From Ooceraea biroi (taxonomy: Eukaryota; Arthropoda; Insecta; Hymenoptera; Formicidae): DNA of 64,000 bases. Numbering within the stretch: the stretch's first letter is position 1; each line of letters starts with the position of its first letter. The stretch is taken from contig NC_039510.1 in assembly GCF_003672135.1 (NCBI RefSeq), positions 5,704,001 to 5,768,000 of the forward strand. The letters run 5' to 3'. Made by a program: the position numbers and the translations under genes. Positions 25,601-38,809 of this stretch are shown piece by piece. Below the pieces are notes generated by a model. It was not told the DNA's origin and ran no database searches. It saw only the letters and a program-made list of their open reading frames with translations.

Positions 25601-27221
25601 GGAGAACACGAGGAGAACGCGTTTGCGCTGCGACCGCGACCGGTTTCGGAAAGCGATTCAGTGGAGAAGATGCTTCGACGGCTCCCCAATTTTGAGATTA
25701 CCCTTGTCGAGGAAACGGCTTCTAATCTGCCTCAGCATCCGCTCTAGACACCACCTGAGCAAACAGCTCCAAGCGACCGACGTGTTCTACCCGCGCGCCC
25801 CTCCCCGCGCGAGTATCATGTAGAAAATATGCGAGAACGGAGCCGGACACAGAATCCATGAGAAAGTTTGCCGTAAAAATTTCCCGGATTTGTATTCCGG
25901 ATTTTACATCCCTTGAAATGTTGGTAAACGCTCGATCTGACAATGAATCTTAATCCTCTCGCAGTTGATGAATCTCGGGCGCGCGGAAGCGCCGGGGAAC
26001 GTTTGGATACGATCGGGACGTAGAAGTGAGGTAACGAAACGCGAGAGGACATGCACTGAATAACTTATTTATAACTCGGTCAGTAGTATGAAATTGTAGG
26101 TTTCAAACGCAATCCGGATGCGTAAAATTCTTGCCTGATGAGAATAACTTATTTTTGCATGTCGAATAACGCTAAACGTGATTAATGAATATGGACTTTA
26201 ATTGTGAAGCAGCAATCCTGAAAAGAGTCGCTCTTCTGACGCAGTCGCGAGGCCGCATCACTTGGCTATACATACATACGAGAATCGATTCAATAAACGC
26301 AATTTAGTAAACGATAAATTTATATGTGCGCCTCGAGAAGAAGAATTCACGAGCATTCGTCGGGATCCTCTCGACTCCCTTGCGAGGAAGAGCAACGAGA
26401 AACGGTAACGTGAACATTTGTGGCGCATCCCGCGACAGGAGCGCGGCGGACCGGGACGAACTATTAATTTCCTTTCGGTCTGACCGATTTCCGCGGCCAT
26501 CCGCATCGTAATTTTCTCGCTGATTCGTTGGCGGACCGGCCGGCGAATTTTGCGGTGACGCGGAAAACGCAAGCGTCACGCACCGCAATAATCGCGCGAT
26601 AATGTGTAATGCGCGTATTCGCGGACACTATCAGTTATTCTCTCGTGGGTACCTCTCGCTGGAAACAGATAAAAGACGAACACATGAAAAACAATTTTTT
26701 CTCTGCGAGAATTATGTGTTTACCTTCTCTTTCGTCTATAAATTTTTGCAAAAATCTAGAATTCGATCTGCAGTGTCATTCCTTAAATATTGTCATCGAA
26801 TATATTGAGTTTCAGCATATCGTCTCGTCTTTTTAGTCTATTTAATAACATGGGTTGTAACATACATTCGTTATTAAAAACACTGAATAAACGAGATGAA
26901 TATATGTTGCAATTCGATATTAGCAAATATATGGCGAGATGCGAATCGAGGTCTCGTTACAGAGAGCGTTCGTCATAAAATTAGGAATGTCAACCATCGT
27001 TCCGCACATTTTCGTCTTGCGATGCGGCTCGCGTCATGTGTACGGTATCGTGTCGCATTTCTGAAACGTGAACTGCTCGACTCTAACCCGGCATGTAGGT
27101 GCGGTGAGTTGCGACAAAATCCGGCTTCGTTTCCTAATACTCGCGATCGCATCTATTCCCTGGTATTCAACGAGACTCTCCTCCATCTCTCTTTCTCTCT
27201 TTCTCTGGATCTCTCTTTCCG

Positions 27222-27223
<2 letters not shown>

Positions 27224-27252
<29 letters not shown>
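27224..27252. repeat. (TC)n microsatellite
   Basis: About 14 TC units within a CT-rich run from 27180 to 27275. Confidence 0.9.
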
Positions 27253-27255
<3 letters not shown>

Positions 27256-30200
27256 TCGTTCTTACTCTTCCTCTCAAGAGAGTCTTAATAACAAAAGTTT
27301 CACCGTGTTGGTTGCCTTCTCTTCGTCGACGACCTTCGTCTCCAGCGAGAGAGGAGAGTATCATCTTACAGCTTACGAAGATCCCGCTTGTAACTCGCTC
27401 CCGTAAAGCAACTACCGCCTCCACGTGCACCAACTATCCCGCGAAGTCGCTTAGCATTACGCTTCTCCTCTCGCGCGCGTCCGTTTCTCAAAGGTGAACT
27501 TCGAGGTAGGCGAGCGTGTGGCGCTTATTCGCAGAGAGAGAGGAAAGCGGCCGATAAAGTTAGTCGGTTCGGGTGGCCGGACGTATAAGATGCGTCAGAA
27601 ATTAAAATGATTGGTACTCTTCGTACAAGATAATTTGGACCAGATCGATGATCATAGACGATCCTCTTGAATCTAAATTGGGAATGATCACGTTGCGTAA
27701 AGCGGGAACATGATCGCAAATCATTATGTGCGCGTTATTAACGAGAGAGCTGCGCGAGAGAGAGAGGAGGGGGGGAGAGGGAGAGAAGGATGTGATACTA
27801 AATGAGAACGTGTAAAATCACTCACTCTCGCCACACTGAGTTTTCGGAGCTCCCAGGTGAAATGGGTTAATAAGAGATTACGGTTACAATGAGACGAGAG
27901 AGCAGTACCGAGAGCTGAGAGGAGAAGAGGTAGTTTCGTTCTTGGCCGCGCGAGCTGGTTTTAGTACAACTGGAACGATATCGCGCAAGAGAAGAACGAG
28001 AGATAGAGATAGAGAGAGAAAGACAAAAGCGATGGAGTCCCTCCCGCGGGGACAAACTCCTGCCTATCTGGAATTAAGAAGTTCGCGGAACGTTCGTTAC
28101 GAACCGGCTGGCAGGATCCGCCACTACGCTAAGGAAAGCGGCGTGGCATTACGCTCTTCATGTCCGTCTCCTTACCGAAAGAAACTTCGCCCGGCTGCTC
28201 TTCCCGAAAGTGCGAGGAACCGTCTCTCCGCGCACCCGTCTCTCGTCGGCCGGGGATTAAATTGAGGGAAGTCCTCTTAAAGTTGCTGCGCGCGCGCACC
28301 GACCATCCTTTAAAACTATTAAGTCAAGACGGATATGATTTCCGCCTGGTCGCGGGGGAGAGTTCGCGACGGAGCTACGAATTTCCGTAATAAAATCTAA
28401 ATAAACGCGCGGAATCGCGCCGGTGTCGCGCGAGACGACGACTTGGACACTCGCTGAAACGCTCGACTCGCTGCGAGTCTTGCTTCTAAACGTCTTGCGA
28501 CGTTCCGACCTTTTTAATTGGTCTCCTACCTTTCGCGATCCACACTGCATTCGTTCGCCTTGCCGCGGAAGTCTGCACAATCCTGCTCACTTCCGTCTCG
28601 TCATTGCACTTTGCACAGAGGGATACATAAGATACACCATGTGTGACAATGTTACGAGAACGCAACGGTGGAATAAGTAGATTCCACGCGAACACGCGTG
28701 CACAAGCGCCGGTGATCGCGGCTGTCCAGCGTCGCGGAAAATCCAGCCGATGAGGCGAAAAATATTTACCCGCGATCCCGTGGGATTGGCGCTGGAAGCA
28801 TGTCGCGCATCGAATGAGCGTTTCGCGAGGGGAGCCGCGATCGGGCCGGATCAGTTTTCAACTCGGCGCCGCGTGACAGCACATATCCATTTACTGCTTT
28901 GCAGGATTGTTTATAGCGTGCGTGTCATAGGTCGACAGTGGTGCACGCCGCGATGGCTACACGCGCGTCCCCCCGGCGCACCGCAGGCTGTCCGCTCGCG
29001 TATTTCCTGTCGGCCAATCGAGGACCGTTTGCACGAAACTCGCCGGCGACCAAATTTTTCGAAATCGAATCGCACGCGAATCGACACGGGCGTAAAAAAT
29101 ATATCTCCAGTACATCTCTCTCCCTCGTAGTCATATCTCGGCTTCTGCAACTCTCCACTGCAACGTCCCGCAGTTTTGCATTTTTACCTGCGCGCCTCGG
29201 CAATCCCGCGACGTCGAAAAGTTTATCGATGCGAAACGCGCATATTAAATACCTCTCCTGATGTATTATTCTGTACATCTTGATTCTTTACGAAGATTGA
29301 TTCGGATCGTTCTCGATGCGATACGCTCTTGTATGCGTGTGAATTATATGTTATATCTTTTTTTTAGAGAGAAACGCCGTTTTCTCTCTCGCGCGCTTCG
29401 GCTCTAGTGAAGAGATTTTCGTTATACGCGTATATCCGTTAATTAGAATGCATGCATCACATTGTTGATTTCTCGAGCTGGCTTTCTAGCCACTCAGCGG
29501 CGGAGCCGCAACATTCACCGCGATCCATCGGAACGGTGCATCGGTAAGCGATGATGCGTGATGTGCCGTGGCACACGCACCTGCACGCGGCTGATGTATG
29601 CGCCGGTGACGTGCAATTTCGCGTTGCTTTCGCCGGGAGATCGTCGCCTAGCAGGAATCAACAAAGGGCCTCGTTCGACGACGTCGATTCACGCTTCCGA
29701 TCAATTCGTCGCGATGAATTACCAGTCTGGGAGCCGTGCAGAAAGATTGGAAAGAAACGTGACCAGAAATATACGCGTTCCGTTTACCTGAGAGAGATAT
29801 GCGTAAAATTATTTGACCGAGTCACGCACGCGGATTTCAGTGCTGTGCGCGCGCGCGTTTCCGCGACACGCGGCAACCGGAAAGTTGTATTTTTGTGGCG
29901 AGGTGCGCGCGGTGATTTCCTGGCGTTAACGAAAATTCTGCGCGTTTCCGGCGCGCCTGTCGGAGGAAAGCCAGAAAAAGTGCGCGCGAGCGATGCGCAC
30001 GACACGATACCGTCCTAATTGCTTCCAGGCTCCTGCGCGCGTAAATTACTCTGATTAATTGAGGCGAACTAGCGCGTGCGTTTTTAATTCCACGCGCCTC
30101 GCCACATAATTCACATGCGAATCGCATCTTGCGTCACGAGGCGCGAAGTAGAAAGAGCCGCGCCGAGCGGGCAGAAAGAACGGTCCGAGATTATTATCGG

Positions 30201-33200
30201 CCAACTTCTGCAACATAATGCAACTCGCGAAGCGCGCCGGTTTCGCTTCTGGCCGATTTCGCGGTCTCAACTTAGCGCGCGCCAGTCGCGAGCTTATTAT
30301 TTTGCGAGCGCGTCCTGGAGCATCCTGAAGCAGTCGCTTCAGGACGAGCAATCTCGTGTCTCTTCGCGTGCATTGCGGTCTTTCTTCCTTTCATCCGGAG
30401 ATTTTCCTGCGTTTCTCATCAGTCGCGTAATGAGCCAGCGCGAGCGACTCGTTTCACGTAATTGGGCAACGGAGACTTACGCGCGCTGACGAGTTTTAAT
30501 CCTTCGACTTTGGGTCAGATTTTATTTACCTCCCTCGCCCCTGTTACGTTATGATTTTTTCTCCGACGCATGATGAAGAATTTTGTTTTGAGTGTATTGA
30601 TACTGTATAGAAGCATAATTTTGTAAAACGCAACGCAGCTCACCGGATATTCTCAACGATTCCAATGATGATAATTCCGAACTTTGATCTTCAAAGAAAA
30701 ATTCACTCTTCATTCAACAACGATTCCGTTGATCAGAAACACGTATCGTAACGCGAGCTAAGCGCTGACTTACGGCGCGCCAAGTGAGACGAAAAGACTG
30801 CAGCATCGAGCTGGTATTACGGGGCATTATTACACGATCCGTAAGATTATTCGGAGCTTTTCCACGCTTCGGAAAGCTAACGTGCGAGACAGGTCGATCC
30901 GCGAGCGCCGGCGGCGGCCCTGGGATTTACCGTATCGCGGCATCGATATTGCCGGTCGCTCGGCGGTCGATCGATAAACGGTCCCTTAAATATCGCCGTG
31001 TAGGGCGCGAGCCGCGCGTGTATGCCGTGGCACACGAGCGCGCGGCGGAAAAGGGAGGGCAAAATGAATCGCCGCGCCGAGGCCGGCCGGCGTGGAGTCG
31101 GCCGCGCACGAAGCTTATCCGCGGAACACATGCAATAGCAAACACGTATTAAAAGTCGGCCAATTTAAAATCGAGCGAAGATATGCGCGGCGCTGGGCCC
31201 ACAATCGAGCCACGAACCGTGCTAGAGCTGACTCACGATCTGAGGCCGAGTAGAGGCGTAGCCGTCGCGGGATCACGCGGCGCGAGTCAGGTCGTTGCCT
31301 CGCGCGCGAGCGAGCGAGCGAGTCCGAGAACAGTCCCGGTCCGTGGCCGCGCTGTGTGTATGATCTATGCAGCTCGCGATAGAACTCGGAGTTTGAGAAT
31401 AGAATTGCTTTCCCGATGTCAAAAAAAAAATGAAAGGCAGGGAATGTTAAAGCTGTATTAGCCGAATTAATGGACGAGATGACAGGAACCGACAGGCGAA
31501 AAAAACAAGCGTGACATTTTATAGCGTAAATAAAAAATACGAGGACATTCTGTAAAAGTCACATAAAAAGAGAATGATCTCACAAATGTTATTTTTACCG
31601 ATTCGAGACTTCGAGGCGAAAATAAGTAGAAGGATAGGTATAATATAAGGATATAATAAGGAAATAAAAGTAGAGATATTAATAAATTTTCTATGTAGGA
31701 GAGCACACAGAGTCAAAAGGCGAGTATATTTAATTTTATCTTTGCGATCTGTCGATCCGAAACGGTGCGGCATCCATTCTTCGCATCGCGGCTCGCCTTG
31801 CGTTCGCGAATTGGACTTACGACTGCGTCTAACGATGAAACACGGATAAACGCATCCTCGCATTATCCGACACGAGTCGGCGATCGTTTTGCATCACATC
31901 TTCATCCGCCACGATCGATCTCGAAGACTCGTAACGGTCGGGCTTGATTAACCCCTGCGCGCCCGGGGAGTATCGCGAATAATTCTCGCCATTTCGCGCG
32001 CGCGTGTACGCTCTCACGTTGACGGCTCGAGGAACGCTTGCAAATGACTGAATCCCTATAAATTAGGGCTATAAATCGATAGCCTGACTTACCGGTGCCC
32101 ATTAAGCGAGTGCCGTAATAAAGCCGTACCGGTAACATTATTGGTGTCCTCTTAATAACAAGTCCGCCATCACGACTGAATAACAGAGAGCAGCATACGT
32201 GAATTATGGATGTGGTACTCCAGCCTCTTGCTCTTGGTTCTTTCTCTCTCTCTCTCTCTTTCACTACTTGGCCCCTGATACACGCGAGCATCCGATATAC
32301 ATGCAGAGTTTGCAGATTCAGCGAGCGATTCACTGGTTATTCGATCAATTTGGAGCGGACGGTTCTTGTATTCTAAGTAATTCAAGACGTAGAGGTTTTT
32401 ATACGGAGAATCTCGCAGCTACAGATAATATATTTTTCGGAGCTTCTCCATTGAAACACTATTGTTAGTAATGTGGTTACGCGAAGAGAGAAATATTTCA
32501 CATTAAATATTAGACGAACTGACCACACGAAAATGGACAACATCCGACGCGAGAGACTGATTTTAACCGGTGCAGGATTGACGTTAATGAAAGAATCAAA
32601 CGTTCACGAGAGAGATTCACGATGATCCCGCATCTCCTAGATTAGGGACGGTTAAACCGTGGGGTCACCAACCCGCCCCCTGGTAATCGCGAGCGATGAG
32701 AGGACGGCGGGATCTTTTTTCATTTTTCTGGGGGATCGAGCGGCTGGCATGAATTATTACCGAGATCACGAATCCGCTTTCCACCCGACTTCGTTTCGCA
32801 GTAGAAATACGAGGGTTCTATGAACCGAGCTTGTTAAAACTTCAGGCACTTCGGGGGAACGGCGCGGCGCGCAAAGCTTTGACGTTTGCCAGAAATTACA
32901 TTTCGAGAAATCTCATTTTTTTCCACGTTTTCCCACTCTTCCCCGCTCTTCCCCGTGCCCGTCGCCGTTCTTAATGTCTCAGTTTCTAATATGCGTTATT
33001 AAAAGCTCGTGAGCCACGATCGGTTTCGCGAGAACGCAAATGATTACCGCAAGCCATTAGACGCGCACATTTTTTTCATGAGGGCAAATTCGAAATAGCG
33101 AATTTTAGGGAACGGAACACGTCCATATCATCGACATTACATGCAGTTCTCTCTGCACGTGATATAAAATGTTCGCCGCGATGAGTGCTATTCAATTCGT

Positions 33201-34044
33201 TGCATAAATTCGTAGATCATACGGATATCAGAGCGTACGGAAATATCATCGAGAAACGATCCTAGCTGCATGTTATTTTCGGATTATAAAGCTTCTTCCC
33301 CTCCTTTCATGAATTATACAAACGTCATTCGATTAGCACTTTCGCAAGAGGATATAACACGCGGTCTAATAAAGATTTGTATTTAATAATGCAAACATTT
33401 AAAATTAACGAAATGTCCGCCGGGAAAATATCTTGTCCGCGCATAGATGAAATGATGGCAAAACGAGTTTGTTTCTGGACACCATTAGAATGGAATAAAA
33501 CTTATTACTCCAGAAGCTGCGTTCTTTACGTGATACGTTCTTTTTCCCGGAAATGCTCTCGCAACGGGTGCCTCATGCGGTATCCAGTTCGTGTATCCGT
33601 TTTTCCCCGATTAAGTTCGGGGCGACGAATCGACGGACGAGAGGAGCGGCCGGCGAAAAAGGCGGCGAGCAATATATATCAGATACGCGCCGTAGGAATG
33701 CTCGTTCTGTACGTGGCTCTCCCTGGCAAAGGATATAATAATAATATCGGCACGAACGCAAGAAAGAAAGAGAGATAGGGAGGATGAGCGCGCGGGTGGG
33801 GTATATAGTCGTCACGACGGATCACGTCGAAAAGTCGTGATCCTCCGCGGCGTCCAGGGACGGCGAGATCGCGCTTGTGATCAGCTCCTCGCGCTCGCGC
33901 AGGATGCTGCGCTCGCGGAGAACGGTGGATCCTCTCTTCCTCGCCCGTTCCGCGCACAAAGTTCTAGTGCGTGCAATGCGAAACGTGACAGAACCCACCC
34001 GCCCTCCGTCCGCCCTCCTAACAATACCCTCATCTCTTTTGCCG

Positions 34045-34072
34045 CCGCTTCTTCTTCTTCTTCTTCCTCTTC
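34045..34072. repeat. (CTT)n microsatellite
   Basis: CTT triplets grading into CCT, inside a pyrimidine-rich stretch of about 33920-34220. Confidence 0.8.
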
Positions 34073-36624
34073 CTCCCTTTCTCCCCCTGTTTCTCTTCTC
34101 CTTTCACGTGTACCTCCGTACACCGCGCGGCTCCGCCTCCTACTCTATCTCCTTCCGCTCCACCCCGCGCGCGTCTCTCTTAATCTCATCTTCCTCGCTG
34201 CTCTCCGTTCGTTGCCTACCGCTCTCGACCCGACCTCACCCCGCGATCTTTACTCCCCGCAAAACGATCTCCGAAGACATTTCAGCGGCGAGTCGCGCAC
34301 GCGTGCACCCAAGGATAACCGGAATCTGTTAACGCGCGATGTCCAATTCTCTGGTCTCACCCGGTGATCGGTACCGTGCCCGGGTCACAATTGTCTGATA
34401 AATCGACGTCGAATGGTCGCGTAAAAGTGGACATTGACGTTATTAACCGCCATGGCGACTGACTGATCGGGGTTCGAGGGCGCGGCGTTACCGCTCGGTA
34501 CATTTACACGAGATTCGACCCCCCACGTCCTCCGCGCTTAGGTATTTATCGTTGACCGATTTATCGTTCATCACCACGACAACTCATGTCATAATTTATG
34601 CGTGCATAAACAATGCCGGACAGCGGAGTATCATCGCAAAGTGTCGCATTGTGCGTGCCGCATTCTGAAGAGACGAATGACAGAGAGAGAGCGAGCGAGC
34701 GAGCGAGCGGGAGAGATTTACGGATGTATTGTAACACCGCGAAGCGGATTTGACCCTAGCGGTACTCGGAACTCAAATTGCGACGAGCTCACGTCAATTA
34801 GCTCATGTCCGATCATAAAAAAGCAGATGAATCGCTAACTTGAAACTGGAGCGAAGATAAATCGAGCGAGTTTATTGTATTATTAGCATCTATTAGTTAC
34901 ATATCTATTCATATATTTTTTTGTACTATTTTATAATATACAAAAGAATTATGCTGATATTATTCTCTATCAATCTTTGCGACCTTTCGACTATTCTCGT
35001 TATGCAGCCATCGCGCGATCGCGGCCGGTTCCCTGTCACACGAGTGATAAAAGTTATCGCCGGTCAGGCCGAACGTCTGGAATCGCATTACTGCTCGAGA
35101 AAACGAGCGGACGCCGAATGGTAAACCAATTGCCGGTTACGCCGCGTGTTCGTGATCACGGTGCATTTGAATCCATCGCGCGCATCCCGGCGAGAAAAGC
35201 GAAGCGCGAGATCGAGCGGACGCGCGGCGGTCGTTGAGTCGTTGAATCGATAATTCCGCGGCGCGGAAAAAACGCGACGGCACGTTCTCGTCGGCGCGGC
35301 TGAATTTTGCCGTGCGATCCCGCGAGCCCGACCGTGAGATTTGGATCACCCCGTACAGCGAGCACGAGAACGCTTATGATGGCGACCTCGCTATCTCGGC
35401 CTCACGATCCTGATCACGATCACGCACGCACGCCGAACCGCCCACTGCGTCCCCCCACGGACCCCCGCTCGTTCGCCTTTACGTGTCCCCTTCTGCACCC
35501 TTCGCCGCGACTGCCCTTTTCGAGCGCGGACGCACGTGCGTGCGCCTAAACGCGGTCCGATTCCGCACGACCGCGCGTGAATCCGCTCCTTCGGACGCCA
35601 ATATATCGTTAGTTTGATCGTGGTCCAATTAATTCATGGAGTCGAGTCATACGATCACGATATTGTTCACGCGTTTCCACGTGACGCATTTAGAGCGCGG
35701 CCGCGACATTTCTCCGCGTTGAATTGAGTCCAGCTTCCAAGTCGGTTGTCTGTCGCAATCGCGGGCCGATTACATCTGCTCGCCGACACGGAAACGCGCG
35801 GGTCCGATCGCGAGTCGTTCCGTGCGCGCGAACGCCGCGATCGTTATTAACGCAAAGCGGGCGCGGGGAATCGGCTATTACCCGCGACACAAAGGACATT
35901 TACTCGCTCAGGCTGCGGGCGATACGTTGCCCGTTGCGTCGTCGCACCCACATACACGTGACGGGCCCCCTACACGTAAGCGCGTACGCACGCGTGACCA
36001 CGGGCACACTTCTCGCGCACGACTAACGGTGCTCGCGTACATTTTTCGATTCTATTCGCCCGTCCGCCTCGCCCTCGGAGGCTCGCCGGCCTCTGAACGG
36101 CGAGAGCGAGCGTAGGCGCGTAGGTGGAACCGCTCGAACGAACGTCGCCGTGACCCGCCGTAACCTCGGCCGACCGCTGCCGATATCTCGGATCGACGAG
36201 CGCGATGCGGAACGCCCGATTAGCCGGCGCGACTGACCAGCTCCGGCTGATCGCTCCTCTCGCTCCGTTCGCTACTCTCGCCGCGCGTTTCCACTGAATC
36301 TTATTAAAACCGACCCGTGGAATTTTCTTCATCCCATCTCGATGCGGCGAAAGGGAGAAGGATATTAATGCGCAAAATTGATAGGAAATGATGGCTCGAC
36401 GAACTTGGGGATTATAAAATATTCGGTCGAGCGAGTCGTTGCTCTCGACGCTGATCGACGCCCGTGATCTGTTTCTCGAAAGGACGCAGTGGTCCCTCGG
36501 CGATTCCGCCCGCCGGGCATCGCGACATCGATATATGTCGCCGTGGAGAGTTCTCTTTGACCCGAGTTGACCCCCGGGGACGCCCGCGTACGGAACAGAT
36601 CCGTATTTGCGAACTGAAACGATC

Positions 36625-36649
36625 CGTCGTCGTCGTCGTCGTCGTCGTC
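36625..36649. repeat. (CGT)n microsatellite
   Basis: About eight CGT units, read as polyvaline or polyaspartate in spurious frames. Confidence 0.9.
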
Positions 36650-37748
36650 CATGTCGTTTCCGCCTTCTTGATGGCGAGATCGTAGGTAGGTTTTAGTTGG
36701 CGTAATTCTCGTTTGCTGCCTCCGTGACTATATGGCCTAGGTTATCCCCCACTTATAATTGTTGCTCCGTTTCTGCCCCCGCGCCATTGCCGCACGCGCG
36801 CTATTATATTCCTTCGTATTTAATTAAGCGTCGTGCGGCAATTTACGAGTGAGCGACAGATTTGAGATTTGTTGACGGTGCATTAGCAGCAACACGTTGC
36901 ATCATTGCGCACGTGCTTCATTATGATTTGATGATTAAACAGATCTTTTGAAAGCAACATGCACTAAAGTAAAAATCTACCGAATAATACGACGACGTCC
37001 GTTATCGAACTTTCCATTCCGCAAAAATTGTTATGATGAAGAATCCATATTTTGAAAATTGACCGCAATGTATTCCCGAATGTGATACATCCACATAATT
37101 TTTCTCTTTGCGAGGAAACAATAATTAATTTCTTTGGCCCATTTGTAGACAAATGGACTTTTCGAATTGAGCAATACCACGCGGTCACTTTACAACATAA
37201 AGTGCATCCACATTATCTGAAATTGTTATCGAATATCGAGATCACGTGTTAGACATATGATTCTCATTCCGATTTCCTCAAATTTGTATCAGGTCGAGCA
37301 CTGCCTCTGTGCGTTCCACAGGCACGTATTTTACTCCACGACGATCACGGACGAATATGGCAAGAGGAGAGCGGGAAAGAGAAGAACGAAGAGGAGGAGG
37401 AGGGCTGTTAAGGTCCGGCGAGGGATGCCTCGGGTCGGTATAAGGCACGGTAACTGCAAAGGTACGGGTAGATCATTAGCAATGATTTGTTGTCGAGTAG
37501 GCTGCCCAATGACCCCGCTGGCCGGAGCGTGAACTCCGGGCGTGTCGAGATCCCCGCGCGCTCGATGATCTCGTACGCCTATAACTATCGACTTCTTCGT
37601 GTCGAGATCCGAGCCGAGCATAACACATCGCGCATGCGACGAAGCGCACCAGCACGTGCATCATAATGACGTGCGCACCTCGGCGCGTCCGCTTCCGTAC
37701 ACGCACGTACTCGCACGATCTTACGACGTGGACGAAACGCCGACACTC

Positions 37749-38804
37749 CACAGTGGGCCAGAAAACTCACAAAAGTGGCAAAAAACCAACACTCAAATTT
37801 TTACTCAATTATCACGATATCTTAAAATAGAGTAGTTGAAGTGGCCGTAGCGAAATGTTTTTACAGGTTATTCAATATTTGTTCATATAGGGGCATTATG
37901 AACAAGAAAAATGTTATTTGTCTCCTAACGTCTTTATAATTTCTTTTTCTCATATGAAAAATTTAGCTTATCACTTTTAAAGGTTTTTCTTTTATGTAAT
38001 ATCAGTATTACGGGTATTTGAATTTGAAAAAGCTAGTAAAGATCTGTGGACGTTAACCTGATTTGAGTATCATGACTTCTTGTGAAATCAATTTTATTCA
38101 TTTCGCTTTTGTACAGGTTATTGTTTTCCTGCTCCCCAAGACTCCACTTTCTAATAAAAAATTGAAGGTGTCAGGATCTTCATTATAATGTCTACTTTAA
38201 ACTTATTCGGCGATATTTTGCGAATACTGTAATTTGCTATGTGTACATGAGTTTTAAATCGCCCAGATTTGCTACGATTACGCGACTAGATACGTACAAT
38301 AAGGTGCATTAATTCACGTGATAGCGAATATTTATTAATAGTAATATATAGAATGCATTTTTTCACGATATAAAGCTAGTTTGACGGATAGACACCAAAG
38401 TTTTAAGTTCGACAATTTATCTCACTAGTTTATTTCTCATTGTTCTAAATGTAACAAATAGAAAATATTTTGTCCTACGCAACGGTGCCCCATCTGCTGA
38501 TAGGCCGCTCTACCGTGCCGGCACTGTCTCTCGCGGCGCTTGTACGCTCCGAGTAGGGAGTAGGAATTTTTGATGTCAGATTTGTTATCAGCAACCTTGA
38601 AAACCATTAAATATCAAGTTCCATACAAATCCGATCAAAATTAATAGATATTGACCGCCATATTGGATCCACTAATTTGAATATTGAATTTTCCATGTCA
38701 GATTCGTTATCAGCAACCTCAAAACCTCAAGTACCTCGAATTTCAGAAAAGTCTAAAGAAATCTTGAATTTTGTCCGCTTTTGCATGCTTTCTGGCCCAC
38801 TGTG
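37749..38804. mobile_element. non-autonomous Transib-like DNA transposon (1,056 bp)
   Basis: The ends are perfect 16-bp inverted repeats, CACAGTGGGCCAGAAA at 37749-37764 and its complement at 38789-38804. They are flanked by a perfect 5-bp direct repeat CACTC (37744-37748 and 38805-38809), taken as the target-site duplication. Both ends show heptamer CACAGTG, a spacer of exactly 23 bp, then a nonamer-like block: CAAAAAACC at 37779-37787 and, on the minus strand, ACAAAATTC at 38774-38766. Each matches the recombination-signal nonamer ACAAAAACC at 7 of 9 positions. Known Transib transposons have a CACAGTG-like end, a 23-RSS-like terminus and 5-bp duplications. The interior is AT-rich, has no transposase-length frame, and holds two copies of a 25-bp motif 122 bp apart (38573-38597 and 38695-38719, one mismatch). 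It would need a transposase supplied from elsewhere. Family assignment rests on the termini only. Confidence 0.8.
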
Positions 38805-38809
38805 CACTC

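Larger units (their letters stand above)
25601..37743. other. gene-free stretch
   Basis: Over 12 kb without a supported exon. It includes the TC tract at 27224, a 9-bp stem-loop at 30323-30344 (TCCTGAAGC, loop AGTC), a CT tract at about 32240, the pyrimidine-rich stretch at 33920-34220, GAGC arrays at 31307 and 34690, and the CGT array at 36625. Frames of up to ~155 codons occur on both strands with no recognisable domain. Confidence 0.45.

Noticed and set aside
31467..31706. 79-codon hydrophobic minus-strand frame
   Set aside because: AT-rich sequence giving leucine/isoleucine/phenylalanine runs; no flanking gene structure.
37441..37465. TAAGGCACGGTAA resembling the start of miR-124
   Set aside because: Match stops after about nine bases and no complementary arm forms a precursor hairpin.
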